From Flavobacterium luteum (GTDB taxonomy: Bacteria; Bacteroidota; Bacteroidia; Flavobacteriales; Flavobacteriaceae): 64,000 bases of DNA. Where the stretch lies: positions 310,001 through 374,000 of the forward strand of contig NZ_WAEM01000002.1 in the NCBI RefSeq assembly GCF_008806775.1, in the 5' to 3' direction. Under the pieces are notes generated by a model. The model did no database searches and had not been told where the DNA came from. It worked only from the letters and a program-made list of their open reading frames with translations. The position numbers were made by a program, and so were the translations under genes. Of this stretch, positions 44,718 through 53,314 are shown piece after piece; positions within the stretch are counted from its first letter, which is position 1, and every line of letters begins with the position of its first letter.

Positions 44718-46037
44718 TTAGTAATGGCATTTACCACATTCTAATCCTCCCATTTGTGCGGCAGTTAACTTGTCTACTCCATATTTTTTAGAAAGCTCTT
44801 CATGAATTTTAGTATAGTATTCATTCCCTTCCATTTTAACTTCTGTTTTTCGATGACAATCAATACACCAACCCATGGTTAACGGAGCAAATTGTTTTTG
44901 AATTTCATAGGTTTGAACTGGACCGTGACAAGTTTGGCATTCAATACCAGCAACATTTACGTGTTGAGAGTGATTAAAGTAAACAAAATCAGGAAGATTG
45001 TGAATACGCACCCATTTTACAGGCTCTGTTTTTCCAGTGTATTTTTGAGTAGATGGATCCCAACCTACTGCTTTGTATAATTTTTGTATTTCTCCATCAT
45101 AAAAAGCTTTTGAATGTTCTGAGGTTGCAGTAGTGTCTGAAACTTCAGCAATATTTTTATGGCAATTCATACAAACATTCAATGAAGGGATTCCAGAATG
45201 TTTACTTACACGTGCCGAAGAGTGACAATATTTACAATTAATACCATTACTTCCAGCATGAATTCTGTGAGAATAATGAATAGGTTGAATTGGAGCGTAA
45301 TCCTGATCTACACCAACCTGCATTAAAAATCCGTAAACAAAATATGCACTGGCTAATATTAAAAATATTGATGTAACTAAAACTAAAAATTGATTTTTAG
45401 CAAAGGCTTTCCAAATTGGTGTTGTAGGCTCTTTCTCTAAAACTTCTATACCATTTGCTTTAGCAATTTTAGATAAAACGTTGTTTACTAAAAACAACAT
45501 TACAATTAACATTATCATTACTAAAGCCAAAGCTCCTAAGATAATATCGTTAGATACTCCACCAGCAGCCTCAGTTCCTGGAGGCCCAGCAGTAGTTGTA
45601 GCAACAACTGGCTCAGCTTTTGGTTCAGAAGTATAAGCAATAATATTATCTATATCAGAATTAGACAACTGAGGAAAAGCAGTCATTACAGAAGGTTTAT
45701 TTTCTTCCCATAATTTAACTGCAGCAGGATCTCCTGATTTTATAAGATCTTGACTGTTGTGTATCCATTTGTAAAGCCATTCCTTATCGTGTTTACCGAT
45801 AATGTTTCTTAACGCAGGACCTGTCATCTTAGCATCTAACTTATGACATGCGGCACACTGCGAATTGAATAGTTCTTTACCTTTTACTGCATCTGCACCA
45901 GAACTTGCTGGAGCTGCAGCGTCTGCTGCTACTGGAGCAGCTGTTTGAGCAATTGAAGTTAAGGAGAATGCTAGCATTAAAGCTAGACTAAAAATTAAGA
46001 TCCTTGAAATCGAATTATGGTTACCCACTTTTTTCAT
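44718..46037 (-). CDS. actA: Alternative complex III subunit ActA (multiheme cytochrome c)
   Basis: A 439-residue exported multiheme cytochrome. The signal peptide (residues about 12-30) is followed by a monoheme cytochrome c domain (CAACHKLD at residues 61-65, with MTGPALRNIIGKHDKEW). A membrane anchor lies near residue 168-190 and a second helix near 215-235. The pentaheme region after that shows CKYCH, CMNCH, CQTCH, CIDCH and CGKCH. That makes six CxxCH motifs in all, more than the pentaheme-only ActA of some organisms. It is the first gene of the operon with a clear promoter about 90 bases upstream. Confidence 0.95.
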   Translation of the reverse strand: MKKVGNHNSISRILIFSLALMLAFSLTSIAQTAAPVAADAAAPASSGADAVKGKELFNSQCAACHKLDAKMTGPALRNIIGKHDKEWLYKWIHNSQDLIKSGDPAAVKLWEENKPSVMTAFPQLSNSDIDNIIAYTSEPKAEPVVATTTAGPPGTEAAGGVSNDIILGALALVMIMLIVMLFLVNNVLSKIAKANGIEVLEKEPTTPIWKAFAKNQFLVLVTSIFLILASAYFVYGFLMQVGVDQDYAPIQPIHYSHRIHAGSNGINCKYCHSSARVSKHSGIPSLNVCMNCHKNIAEVSDTTATSEHSKAFYDGEIQKLYKAVGWDPSTQKYTGKTEPVKWVRIHNLPDFVYFNHSQHVNVAGIECQTCHGPVQTYEIQKQFAPLTMGWCIDCHRKTEVKMEGNEYYTKIHEELSKKYGVDKLTAAQMGGLECGKCHY

Positions 46038-46122
46038 ATTCTGTAATGATTATCGACTAAAATTGGCGTGTAATATGTGTGCAAAAAGCAACATTAGAAC
46101 AAGCTTTGTTTAAAAACTTGGA

Positions 46123-46152
46123 CAAAAATACGACTTAAGAACTATTCTCAAA
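46123..46152 (-). promoter_or_regulatory. Promoter of the actABCDEF-cox operon
   Basis: On the minus strand, TTTG (complement of 46149-46152), 18 bases, then TATTTTTG (complement of 46123-46130). This fits the TTTG/TAnnTTTG consensus. The leader to the actA start is about 80 bases. Confidence 0.7.
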
Positions 46153-46207
46153 ACCCTAAAACTACCTATCTTATCAATTTATATTAATTCTAAATAATAT
46201 TTGTTAG

Positions 46208-46237
46208 TTTGTTTATTTCAATAAATAGTACATTTGC
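46208..46237 (+). promoter_or_regulatory. Promoter of the SPOR-domain gene
   Basis: TTTG at 46208-46211, 17 bases, then TACATTTG at 46229-46236 (followed by C). It lies 18 bases before the ATG at 46255 and excludes the upstream TTG at 46234 as a start. Confidence 0.75.
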
Positions 46238-46254
46238 ATAAAAATCACTGTCTT

Positions 46255-46644
46255 ATGAAAATTTTAACATTAAAAAGAAGATGTTTCCTACCCGTTTTAG
46301 TAGTGGTTAGCAGCTATAATTTTTATGCACAAAGCAATAATGTAGAACTTGTACAAGATCCAAAATTTGAACAACTATTAAATGAAAAAAGAAAAATAAA
46401 CTCATCAATAACGGTAAACGATCGTTATAAAATTCAGATTTTTAGTGGCGATAGCGAAACGGCTAAGAAGACATTGATGGATTTTAGAAAGGAAAACAAA
46501 GACTATGATGCAACAATTGTCTTTAGCACTCCAATGTACAAAGTTTGGATTGGAAATTTTAAATCTAGGATTGAAGCAGAACGTAATCTGGCTGCATTAA
46601 AGAAGAGTTATTCAAATGCATTTTTAATCAAACCAAATAAATAA
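46255..46644 (+). CDS. Exported SPOR-domain protein
   Basis: A 129-residue protein that begins at the ATG at 46255 (MKILTLKRRCFLPVLVVVSS), since the longer frame starts inside the promoter. A signal sequence ends near SYNFYAQ. A SPOR domain of about 75 residues follows: VNDRYKIQIFSGDSETAKKTLMDF, then STPMYKVWIGNFKSRIEAERNLAALKKSY (both read in parts). SPOR domains bind glycan strands lacking stem peptides, often at the division septum. The protein has nothing else, which points to a small periplasmic peptidoglycan-binding protein. Convergent with infB, separated by a terminator. Confidence 0.88.
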   Translation: MKILTLKRRCFLPVLVVVSSYNFYAQSNNVELVQDPKFEQLLNEKRKINSSITVNDRYKIQIFSGDSETAKKTLMDFRKENKDYDATIVFSTPMYKVWIGNFKSRIEAERNLAALKKSYSNAFLIKPNK

Positions 46645-46648
46645 TATC

Positions 46649-46688
46649 AAAAAAGCCCAACAAAATTTATTCTGTTGGGCTTTTTTTT
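46649..46688. terminator. Bidirectional terminator between SPOR gene and infB
   Basis: AAAAAAGCCCAACA (46649-46662) pairs with TGTTGGGC plus TTTTTT (46673-46686) and continues into T's. Both convergent genes (plus: SPOR; minus: infB) end here. Confidence 0.9.
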
Positions 46689-46702
46689 ATACTTCAAATC
46701 TT

Positions 46703-49507
46703 TTATTTTAATTTCTTCTTTACTGCTACTTCTTGGAACGCTTCAATTACATCACGCTCTTCGATGTCATTATAATTTTTGATTTGTATACCACAATCGT
46801 ATCCTTTTGCAACTTCTTTTACATCGTCTTTAAAACGCTTTAAAGCTAATAAATCACCAGTAAAGACTACTACTCCATCTCTAATAATTCTAATTTTAGA
46901 GTTTCTAGCAATTTTACCATCCATAACCATACAACCAGCAATAGAACCTACTTTAGAAATTTTGAAAATTTCTCTAATCTCAGCAGTACCAGTAATTTCT
47001 TCTTTCATTTCTGGAGAAAGCATTCCTTCCATAGCGTCTTTCAAATCATCAATAGCCGCATAAATAATAGAATAATAACGAATGTCTATTTCTTCTTTAT
47101 CTGCCAATTGTCTTGCGTTTCCAGCCGGACGAACATTAAATCCAATTATAATTGCATCTGAAGCCGACGCTAACATAACATCAGTTTCGGTAATAGCTCC
47201 TACACCTTTATGAATAATATTTACCTGAATTTCTTCAGTAGATAGTTTAGAGAATGAATCTGATAATGCTTCTACAGAACCATCAACGTCACCTTTAAGA
47301 ATAATGTTTAATTCCTTAAATTGTCCTAAAGCGATACGACGTCCAATTTCATCAAGTGTAATGTGACGTTGGGTACGAACGGATTGCTCTCTCATTAATT
47401 GAGAACGTTTTGATGCAATTTGTTTGGCTTCCTTTTCGTCTTCAAATACATTGAATTTATCTCCAGCCGTTGCTGCTCCGTCAAGTCCTAAGACTGAAAC
47501 TGGAGTTGATGGCCCTGCTTCTGTTACGATGTGACCTCTTTCATCATGCATGGCTTTAATCTTACCATGATGCTTTCCTGCAAGCATATAATCTCCAACT
47601 CTTAATGTTCCGTTTTGAACCAAAATTGTTGAAACATATCCTTTTCCTTTATCTAAAAACGCTTCTACTACAGTTCCTGAGGCAGGTCTGTCTGGATTTG
47701 CTTTTAAATCTAATATCTCTGCTTCAAGCAATACCTTTTCTAATAATTCTTTTACACCTGTACCTGCCTTTGCAGAAATATCATGTGATTGGATTTTACC
47801 GCCCCAATCTTCAACTAGCAAATTCATTCCAGCTAATTTTTCTTTGATTTTTTCTGGATTCGCATTTGGTTTATCAATTTTATTGATAGCAAAAATTATT
47901 GGCACATTAGCGGCTTGCGCATGCGAAATAGCTTCTTTAGTTTGTGGCATAATATCATCATCGGCAGCAATCACAATAATTGCAATATCGGTAACTTGCG
48001 CTCCACGTGCACGCATGGCAGTAAAGGCTTCGTGTCCTGGTGTATCTAAAAATGCTATTTTTTGTCCATTATCTAATGTAACGCCATAAGCTCCAATATG
48101 CTGAGTAATCCCTCCAGACTCTCCAGCGATAACATTTTCCTTACGAATGTAATCTAACAAAGACGTTTTACCGTGATCTACGTGACCCATAACGGTAACA
48201 ATAGGTGCTCTAAAAACCAAATCTTCTTCTTTGTCTTGAACAACTTGAATAGCCTCTTCAATATCAACAGTAATAAACTCAACTTCATATCCAAATTCAT
48301 CGGCTACAATAGTTAATGTTTCTGCATCTAAACGTTGATTTTGAGTTACCATTATACCAAGTGACATACAAGTCCCTATAACTTTGGTAACTTGAACATC
48401 CATCATGATAGCAATTTCACCTACGGTAACAAACTCAGTTACTTTGATGGTTTTGCTTCCTTCATCTATAGCTCTTTGTTCATCATCTGATTTTTGACGA
48501 TGGGTATCTCTTTTATCTCTTCTATATTTTGCAGCTTTAGATTTACCTCCTTTGCCTTGAAGTTTTTCTAGTGTTTCACGAATTTGATTTTTTACATCTT
48601 CTTCTGTTGGCTCTACTTTAGCTACAATTGCAGGACGATTACCTTTTACAAAACCAGGCCTTGCATTTCTGTTTGCAGCATTAGCAGCACCAGAATTTGG
48701 TGTAATTTTATTCGGATTATTCCCTCCAGCAGCACCAACGACACCTGTGTTAGGTCTTACCTCTCCCGGTTTGGGCGGAATACGTTTTCTTTTGTTTTTA
48801 TTTGCATTAGAATTTGCATTAGCCGCTGCATTAGCTCCTGGTTTATTAGGAGTTATTTTTGGCTCTTCTTTTTTCTTTTTTGGTTTATTGAATTGAGACA
48901 AATCAATAGTTTGTCCCGTTAAAGTTGCGCCAGACAATTTTTGATATTGAGTTGTAATCGATTCTTCGACAGGAGTTTCTTCTTTTACAACTTCGGGAGC
49001 TTTTTTATTTTTAATTACCTCCTTAATTCCTATTTTTTCCGGTACAACATCATTTTTAGGCGCTTCTTTATTTATTGGCTTTTCTATTTCTTGTTGCGGA
49101 GTAACTATTTCATGCGTTTTTGATTCAGTAGCAATAGGTTTCTGCGGATTAAGATCTATTGTACCAACTTGCTTTGGCGCATTAACAAAAGCTTTTGCTT
49201 TAATTACTTCAAGCTGATGACGCTCTTCGTCATGTTTGCGCTTGTCTTCAATTTCTTTTTCTCTTTCTACACGTAATGCCTCTTTTTCTTTTCTCTTTTC
49301 TTCTCCAACTTCTTTTGAAGCTTCTTTGTTTCCTTTGTCGCCAGCAAATTGATTTTGCAGAATACTAAATTCAGCATCAGAAATTTTTGCATTTGGATTG
49401 GATTCAATAGCAATTCCTTTATCTTTAAGATAATCCACAGCTCTTTCTAATGAAATATTTAATTCCCTTAAAACCTTGTTAATTCTAATTACTCTCTCGT
49501 CTGACAT
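46703..49507 (-). CDS. infB: Translation initiation factor IF-2
   Basis: A 934-residue GTPase that delivers fMet-tRNA to the 30S subunit. An IF2 N-terminal motif ([21 protein letters not shown]) precedes a long charged linker (about residues 60-330) containing Lys/Glu runs and a [13 protein letters not shown] stretch. The G domain starts near residue 435: [14 protein letters not shown] (G1), [11 protein letters not shown] (G2), DTPGHEAF (G3), [10 protein letters not shown] (G4) and SAKAGTG (G5). The beta-barrel and C-terminal domains are complete. It is the last gene of rimP-nusA-infB, 49 bases after nusA. Confidence 0.97.
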   Translation of the reverse strand: MSDERVIRINKVLRELNISLERAVDYLKDKGIAIESNPNAKISDAEFSILQNQFAGDKGNKEASKEVGEEKRKEKEALRVEREKEIEDKRKHDEERHQLEVIKAKAFVNAPKQVGTIDLNPQKPIATESKTHEIVTPQQEIEKPINKEAPKNDVVPEKIGIKEVIKNKKAPEVVKEETPVEESITTQYQKLSGATLTGQTIDLSQFNKPKKKKEEPKITPNKPGANAAANANSNANKNKRKRIPPKPGEVRPNTGVVGAAGGNNPNKITPNSGAANAANRNARPGFVKGNRPAIVAKVEPTEEDVKNQIRETLEKLQGKGGKSKAAKYRRDKRDTHRQKSDDEQRAIDEGSKTIKVTEFVTVGEIAIMMDVQVTKVIGTCMSLGIMVTQNQRLDAETLTIVADEFGYEVEFITVDIEEAIQVVQDKEEDLVFRAPIVTVMGHVDHGKTSLLDYIRKENVIAGESGGITQHIGAYGVTLDNGQKIAFLDTPGHEAFTAMRARGAQVTDIAIIVIAADDDIMPQTKEAISHAQAANVPIIFAINKIDKPNANPEKIKEKLAGMNLLVEDWGGKIQSHDISAKAGTGVKELLEKVLLEAEILDLKANPDRPASGTVVEAFLDKGKGYVSTILVQNGTLRVGDYMLAGKHHGKIKAMHDERGHIVTEAGPSTPVSVLGLDGAATAGDKFNVFEDEKEAKQIASKRSQLMREQSVRTQRHITLDEIGRRIALGQFKELNIILKGDVDGSVEALSDSFSKLSTEEIQVNIIHKGVGAITETDVMLASASDAIIIGFNVRPAGNARQLADKEEIDIRYYSIIYAAIDDLKDAMEGMLSPEMKEEITGTAEIREIFKISKVGSIAGCMVMDGKIARNSKIRIIRDGVVVFTGDLLALKRFKDDVKEVAKGYDCGIQIKNYNDIEERDVIEAFQEVAVKKKLK

Positions 49508-49556
49508 AAAACCTTTTTAATATTACCTTTTTTTATTGTGTTGAAAACAGAAATAA

Positions 49557-50801
49557 CTATGCGTTAAACTCTTCTTTCAATATGCGCATTACATCTAAAA
49601 TCGTTTCCTCTTCTAGGTCTGTCCTTCTTACTAAATCATTTACATCTTGTTTTAGAATACTTCTTGCCGTATCTAAACCAATTTTTGCAAATTCTTCGAT
49701 TACCCATTCATCTATCTCATCAGAGAACTCAGTTAATTCAACATCATCTTCTTCTTCAGCTACATTTCCTTCTCTAATAACATCTAACTCATAACCTGTT
49801 AACTGACCTGCCAATTTAATATTATGACCACCTCGCCCAATTGCTTTAGAAACTTCTTCTAATTTCAAGAAAACTTCGGCTCTTTTTGTTTCTTCATTAA
49901 TTTTTATTGAAGAAACTTTTGCAGGACTCAAAGCTCTTGTAATATATAATTGTATGTTACTTGTGTAATTAATTACATCAATATTTTCATTCCCTAATTC
50001 TCGGACTATACCGTGTATACGTGAACCCTTCATCCCTACACATGCTCCAACAGGATCTATTCTGTCATCGTAAGAATCTACGGCTACTTTCGCTTTTTCT
50101 CCTGGGATTCTCACTACATTTTTAACCATAATTAAACCGTCAAAAACCTCTGGAATTTCTTGTTCAAATAATTTTTCTAAAAACTTTTCAGAAGTTCTAG
50201 ACATGATTATTTGAGGTTTATTGCCTTTCAACTCAACACTTTCTATTATTCCACGCACATTATCTCCTTTTCTAAAAAAATCAGATGGGATTTGTTTTTC
50301 TTTTGGCAAAATAATTTCATTCCCTTCATCATCAATTAAAATAACGACTCTAGGGCGAACGTGATGCACTTCGGCGGTGTATATTTCGCCTATTAAATCT
50401 TTAAATTGTTTGTAAAGATTAGTATTATCATGTTCGTGAATTTTAGAAATTAAGTTCTGACGTAAAGCTAAAATAGCTCTTCGTCCTAAATCAATTAATT
50501 TAACTTCTTCTGAAACTTCTTCACCAATCTCGAAATCTGGCTCGATTTTCCTAGCTTCAGTTAAAGTGATTTCTAAATGGTCCAAATCTAAATCATCATC
50601 AGCAACAATGACTCTTCTTTGCCAAATTTCCATATCTCCTTTATCCGGATTGATAATAATGTCGAAATTATCATCCGAACCAAATTTTTTCTTCAATGCA
50701 TTTCTAAATACATCTTCTAAAATCGCCATAAGCGTTACACGATCAATAAGTTTATCGTCTTTAAACTCTGAAAATGAATCGATTAATGCTAAATTTTCCA
50801 T
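49557..50801 (-). CDS. nusA: Transcription termination/antitermination factor NusA
   Basis: RNA polymerase-binding factor in pausing, termination and antitermination, 414 residues. The N-terminal domain (LIDSFSEFKDDKLIDRVTLMAIL) is followed by an S1 domain (residues about 130-200) and two KH domains. Landmarks are KVAVDSYDDRIDPVGACVGMKGSRI (KH1, with GMKGSR) and EVSKAIGRGGHNIKLAGQLTGYELDV (KH2, with GRGGHN). No C-terminal AR repeats follow; the protein stops after a short acidic tail (EEEDDVELTEFSDEIDEW). That compact form is usual outside proteobacteria. It lies 13 bases after rimP. Confidence 0.96.
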   Translation of the reverse strand: MENLALIDSFSEFKDDKLIDRVTLMAILEDVFRNALKKKFGSDDNFDIIINPDKGDMEIWQRRVIVADDDLDLDHLEITLTEARKIEPDFEIGEEVSEEVKLIDLGRRAILALRQNLISKIHEHDNTNLYKQFKDLIGEIYTAEVHHVRPRVVILIDDEGNEIILPKEKQIPSDFFRKGDNVRGIIESVELKGNKPQIIMSRTSEKFLEKLFEQEIPEVFDGLIMVKNVVRIPGEKAKVAVDSYDDRIDPVGACVGMKGSRIHGIVRELGNENIDVINYTSNIQLYITRALSPAKVSSIKINEETKRAEVFLKLEEVSKAIGRGGHNIKLAGQLTGYELDVIREGNVAEEEDDVELTEFSDEIDEWVIEEFAKIGLDTARSILKQDVNDLVRRTDLEEETILDVMRILKEEFNA

Positions 50802-50814
50802 GCCAATTCTTTAA

Positions 50815-51279
50815 TTAAAATGTTACTGTAACAATTGCTTCTTTTATTTCTGAATAAGGTATTTCCTGTCTTTTTTGAACAGTTTCCTTTCCTTTTCCAA
50901 TTTTTTTTGGTTCTCTAGCTTCCCAAGCTAAAGTAATAAATTCTTCGTTAGCATCTACTAACTTTGCTTCGATTGTTTCGTTGGCTACTTTTACAATTAA
51001 TGTTCTGCCAACGTTTTTTTTATATTGTCTTACTATTTTTAATGGTGATCCAACTCCTACCGACGCCACTTCTAAAGAAAAGTCTTGCTCTTCTCTGTCT
51101 AAATTATTCTCAATGGCACGACTAATATCTATACAGTCTTGTAAAACTACTCCATTATCTGCATCTAAAGTTACAATTACTTTAAAACTATCTGTTATAG
51201 TAAGATCAATTAGAAAAACAGCTGGTTTTTCTGTCAGTCCTTCATTTAACAAATTATATACTTTCTCTTTAAATGTCAT
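50815..51279 (-). CDS. rimP: Ribosome maturation factor RimP
   Basis: A 154-residue factor for 30S subunit maturation. The N-terminal domain ([38 protein letters not shown], read in parts) has the alpha-beta RimP pattern. [32 protein letters not shown] is the conserved RimP signature. The C-terminal SH3-like domain ends in [16 protein letters not shown]. It is the first gene of the operon; the start ATG is immediately downstream of a terminator-like hairpin (see attenuator). Synteny rimP-nusA-infB is widely conserved and supports the assignment. Confidence 0.95.
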   Translation of the reverse strand: MTFKEKVYNLLNEGLTEKPAVFLIDLTITDSFKVIVTLDADNGVVLQDCIDISRAIENNLDREEQDFSLEVASVGVGSPLKIVRQYKKNVGRTLIVKVANETIEAKLVDANEEFITLAWEAREPKKIGKGKETVQKRQEIPYSEIKEAIVTVTF

Positions 51280-51286
51280 ATTTTAT

Positions 51287-51312
51287 AAAAAGAGGCACGC
51301 TTTGCGTGCCTC
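51287..51312 (-). promoter_or_regulatory. Attenuator-like hairpin in the rimP-nusA-infB leader
   Basis: On the minus strand, GAGGCACGC, loop AAA, GCGTGCCTC: a perfect 9-bp GC-rich stem, followed at once by TTTTT and then the rimP ATG 7 bases later. It has the form of a rho-independent terminator but sits inside the leader, between promoter and first gene. On the plus strand no gene ends here and no T-run follows, so it cannot serve a plus-strand transcript. Confidence 0.7.
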
Positions 51313-51340
51313 ATTATCTAACTTTTAATAAATAACGGTG

Positions 51341-51369
51341 CAAATATAGTGTTTTTTTTATAAATCAAA
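51341..51369 (-). promoter_or_regulatory. Promoter of rimP-nusA-infB
   Basis: On the minus strand TTTG (complement of 51366-51369), 17 bases, TATATTTG (complement of 51341-51348). Full consensus match; the leader to rimP is about 55 bases and contains the hairpin. Confidence 0.8.
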
Positions 51370-51464
51370 AATGATTAAAAATTTAAAAATATTATTATCT
51401 TTATGGCATCAATATATAAAAACCCTTTTTTATTTGAATACTTACACTTATAACATTTTAATAT

Positions 51465-52292
51465 ATGAAAAGAATTTTAGTCCCTACAGACTTTTCCAAA
51501 CATGCAGAATATGCCTTAAAAGTTGCTGCTCAGATAGCTAGAGTTAATGACAGCGAAATTGTTTTACTTCACATGTTAGAACTTCCTCATGAAGGAAGTG
51601 ATGCTATGGGAAGTGGGCATGCTATTCCTGAAATCATGTTTTTTAAAAACAAAGTTATTAGCAATCTAGAAGATTTAATGGATTCTGATTATCTTGAAGG
51701 CATCACTGTTTCTGAAATTATTCAGTTTGATAAAGCTTTTGAAGGAATCATGGCTGTAAGTAAATTAAATAAAATCGATTTTATTGTAATGGGGTCTCAC
51801 GGCACTAGTGGATTTCAGGAAATGATTATTGGTTCAAATACAGAAAAAGTTGTTCGGTTTTCAGATGTGCCTGTATTGGTTATAAAAAATGAAATAGAAG
51901 ATTTTAAGGCAGAAAAATTTGTTTTTGCGTCTGATTTTTCAGAAGAAATTAAAAAACCATTCAAACAACTTGTTGAGTTTGCTAAAACTTACAATTCGCA
52001 TCTAGATTTGGTTATGATTAATACTCCTAGCAGCTTTAAACCTACTCATATTGCAGAAAAAATAATGAATGATTTTGTAAAAGAATTTGATTACCCTAAT
52101 TATTCTTTACACATTTATAATGATGTAAATATTGAAAAAGGCGTTTTGAATTTTTCTAATAGTGTTAAAGCAGATTTAATAGGCATGTGTACTCATGCTA
52201 GAAGAACTGGATTTGCCCATTTCTTTAATGGTAGTGTTAGTGAGGATTTAGTAAATCATGCAATTAGACCCGTAATTACTTTTAAAATATAA
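51465..52292 (+). CDS. Universal stress protein with two UspA domains
   Basis: A 275-residue cytoplasmic protein of two tandem Usp folds. Domain one (residues about 1-145) starts MKRILVPTDFSKHAEYALKVAAQIA and ends with the ATP-loop-type motif VMGSHGTSGFQEMIIGSNTEKVV plus PVLVIK. Domain two starts near KFVFASDFSEE and ends with MCTHARRTGFAHFFNGSVSEDLV and RPVITFKI. The G-2x-G-9x-G(S/T) loop is intact in the first half (GSHGTSGF...GSNT) and degenerate in the second. Members bind ATP and act in stress survival; target unknown. Monocistronic, with its own terminator 35 bases downstream. Confidence 0.9.
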   Translation: MKRILVPTDFSKHAEYALKVAAQIARVNDSEIVLLHMLELPHEGSDAMGSGHAIPEIMFFKNKVISNLEDLMDSDYLEGITVSEIIQFDKAFEGIMAVSKLNKIDFIVMGSHGTSGFQEMIIGSNTEKVVRFSDVPVLVIKNEIEDFKAEKFVFASDFSEEIKKPFKQLVEFAKTYNSHLDLVMINTPSSFKPTHIAEKIMNDFVKEFDYPNYSLHIYNDVNIEKGVLNFSNSVKADLIGMCTHARRTGFAHFFNGSVSEDLVNHAIRPVITFKI

Positions 52293-52326
52293 ATATCCCT
52301 ACTTATATAAAATTGAAAGAAGGAAG

Positions 52327-52357
52327 CCGTCTCAAAATAAAATTGAGGCGGTTTTTT
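52327..52357 (+). terminator. Terminator after the universal stress gene
   Basis: CCGTCTCAA (52327-52335) pairs with TTGAGGCGG (52343-52351), one G-T pair, and is followed by six T's. Confidence 0.85.
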
Positions 52358-52529
52358 AATTTTATGTTTTTTCGATTATGTTGTACTTGATTATAAAAAA
52401 TTCATGCCTTTATGATTATTAATAATGCGCTAAGAAAGATGACATAAACAGCTATTTTATTTTCACCAAAAAAAAAACTAACAAACGATTTTAATTTTTT
52501 TTGTGAATTTGATTAAAATTTTCTTCATA

Positions 52530-52910
52530 ATGTATGAGTTAATTTACATGAGTTCTGCCGCTAATCACCTAACTAAAGAAGATATAAGTGAAATATTGCT
52601 TCAGGCGCGTCGTTTTAATTTTGATAATAGCGTAAATGGGATTTTGCTTTATATTGATGGTGATTTCATTCAAGTTTTAGAAGGTCGAAAAGAGGTTATT
52701 GAAAACTTGTTTGAAAAAATAAAAAAGGATTCTAGACACAACAATGTCGTAATACTTCATGAAGGTATTAAATCAAAAAGAGAATTTCCTGATTGGACCA
52801 TGGGATTTTACTCCGCTTCCTACGAAATTTTACGAAGTATTACAGGATTAAAAGACCTCAACAAAAGAGATTTGTCAAATATTGAAGATAAGAATGCTTT
52901 TTCATTTTAG
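52530..52910 (+). CDS. BLUF-domain blue-light photoreceptor, stand-alone
   Basis: A 126-residue FAD-binding sensor with only a BLUF domain plus a short tail. Start is the ATG at 52530 (MYELIYMSSA), as the longer frame from a TTG at 52503 adds a non-family leader. Photocycle residues of the family are visible: Tyr6 (LIYMS), Asn30 in the RRFN region, Gln48 in GDFIQVLEG, and Trp89 and Met91 in DWTMGF. The tail (residues about 95-126) has no recognisable output domain, so signalling must go through a separate partner. Monocistronic between the universal stress gene and tRNA-Gln; the output partner is not evident nearby. Confidence 0.92.
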   Translation: MYELIYMSSAANHLTKEDISEILLQARRFNFDNSVNGILLYIDGDFIQVLEGRKEVIENLFEKIKKDSRHNNVVILHEGIKSKREFPDWTMGFYSASYEILRSITGLKDLNKRDLSNIEDKNAFSF

Positions 52911-52975
52911 GAACTTTTATTAAAACCCACAATGACAAAGTGTCGTTTTAATCTTAAAATAAATACTATAAAATT

Positions 52976-53006
52976 AAAAACTCCTCAATTTCTTGAGGAG
53001 TTTTTT
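52976..53006. terminator. Bidirectional terminator between BLUF gene and tRNA-Gln
   Basis: AAAAACTCCTCAA (52976-52988) pairs with TTGAGGAGTTTTTT (52993-53006). It can end the BLUF transcript on the plus strand and tRNA-Gln on the minus strand. Confidence 0.85.
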
Positions 53007-53007
53007 G

Positions 53008-53078
53008 TTGGTCTACAAGGACTCGAACCTTGAAAGACTGCACCAAAAACAGTTGTGTTACCATTACACCATAGACCA
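53008..53078 (-). tRNA. tRNA-Gln (anticodon TTG)
   Basis: 71 bases on the minus strand. The acceptor TGGTCTA pairs with TAGACCA, discriminator A. The D arm is GTGTAATGGTAACAC. The anticodon stem ACTGT/GCAGT closes with a T-G pair, and its loop TTTTGGT carries anticodon TTG. The T arm is CAAGG/CCTTG with loop TTCGAGT. CCA is not encoded. Confidence 0.95.
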
Positions 53079-53101
53079 ATTCCGTTACTGTTAAGCGAGT
53101 G

Positions 53102-53131
53102 CAAATTTAAAACAAATTTTATTTTAAGCAA
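53102..53131 (-). promoter_or_regulatory. tRNA-Gln promoter
   Basis: Minus strand TTG (complement of 53129-53131), 19 bases, TAAATTTG (complement of 53102-53109). The tRNA starts 23 bases downstream. Confidence 0.65.
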
Positions 53132-53314
53132 GCAATAATTGCTTTTTTATTAAAAATAAATAAAATATTGAACTTATTAATTCGTAAAACCTTTACCAAG
53201 TGAAACAAAGATAATAAAAACTAACTTTACCATTTTAGAATTTTTTGTTAATGCTCCTCACTTTCAACAAAAAAATAGTTTCTTTGTATCTCAAAAAAAA
53301 ATTATAATTACAGT

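Larger units (their letters stand above)
52911..53314. other. Intergenic region between BLUF gene and GT117 gene
   Basis: A 404-base stretch with no protein gene. It holds the terminator at 52976-53006, tRNA-Gln at 53008-53078 on the minus strand and its promoter at 53102-53131. The rest (53132-53314) is AT-rich with nothing I recognise; it presumably holds the promoter of the GT117 gene, though no TAnnTTTG box stands out. Confidence 0.85.

Noticed and set aside
48584..49123. Two open frames antisense to the infB linker
   Set aside because: They are the complement of a Lys/Glu-rich disordered linker, which on the other strand gives Phe/Ser/Tyr-rich frames; no gene signals.
51292..51312. Terminator for a plus-strand gene
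   Set aside because: No plus-strand gene ends here and no T-run follows on that strand; the T-run is on the minus strand toward rimP.
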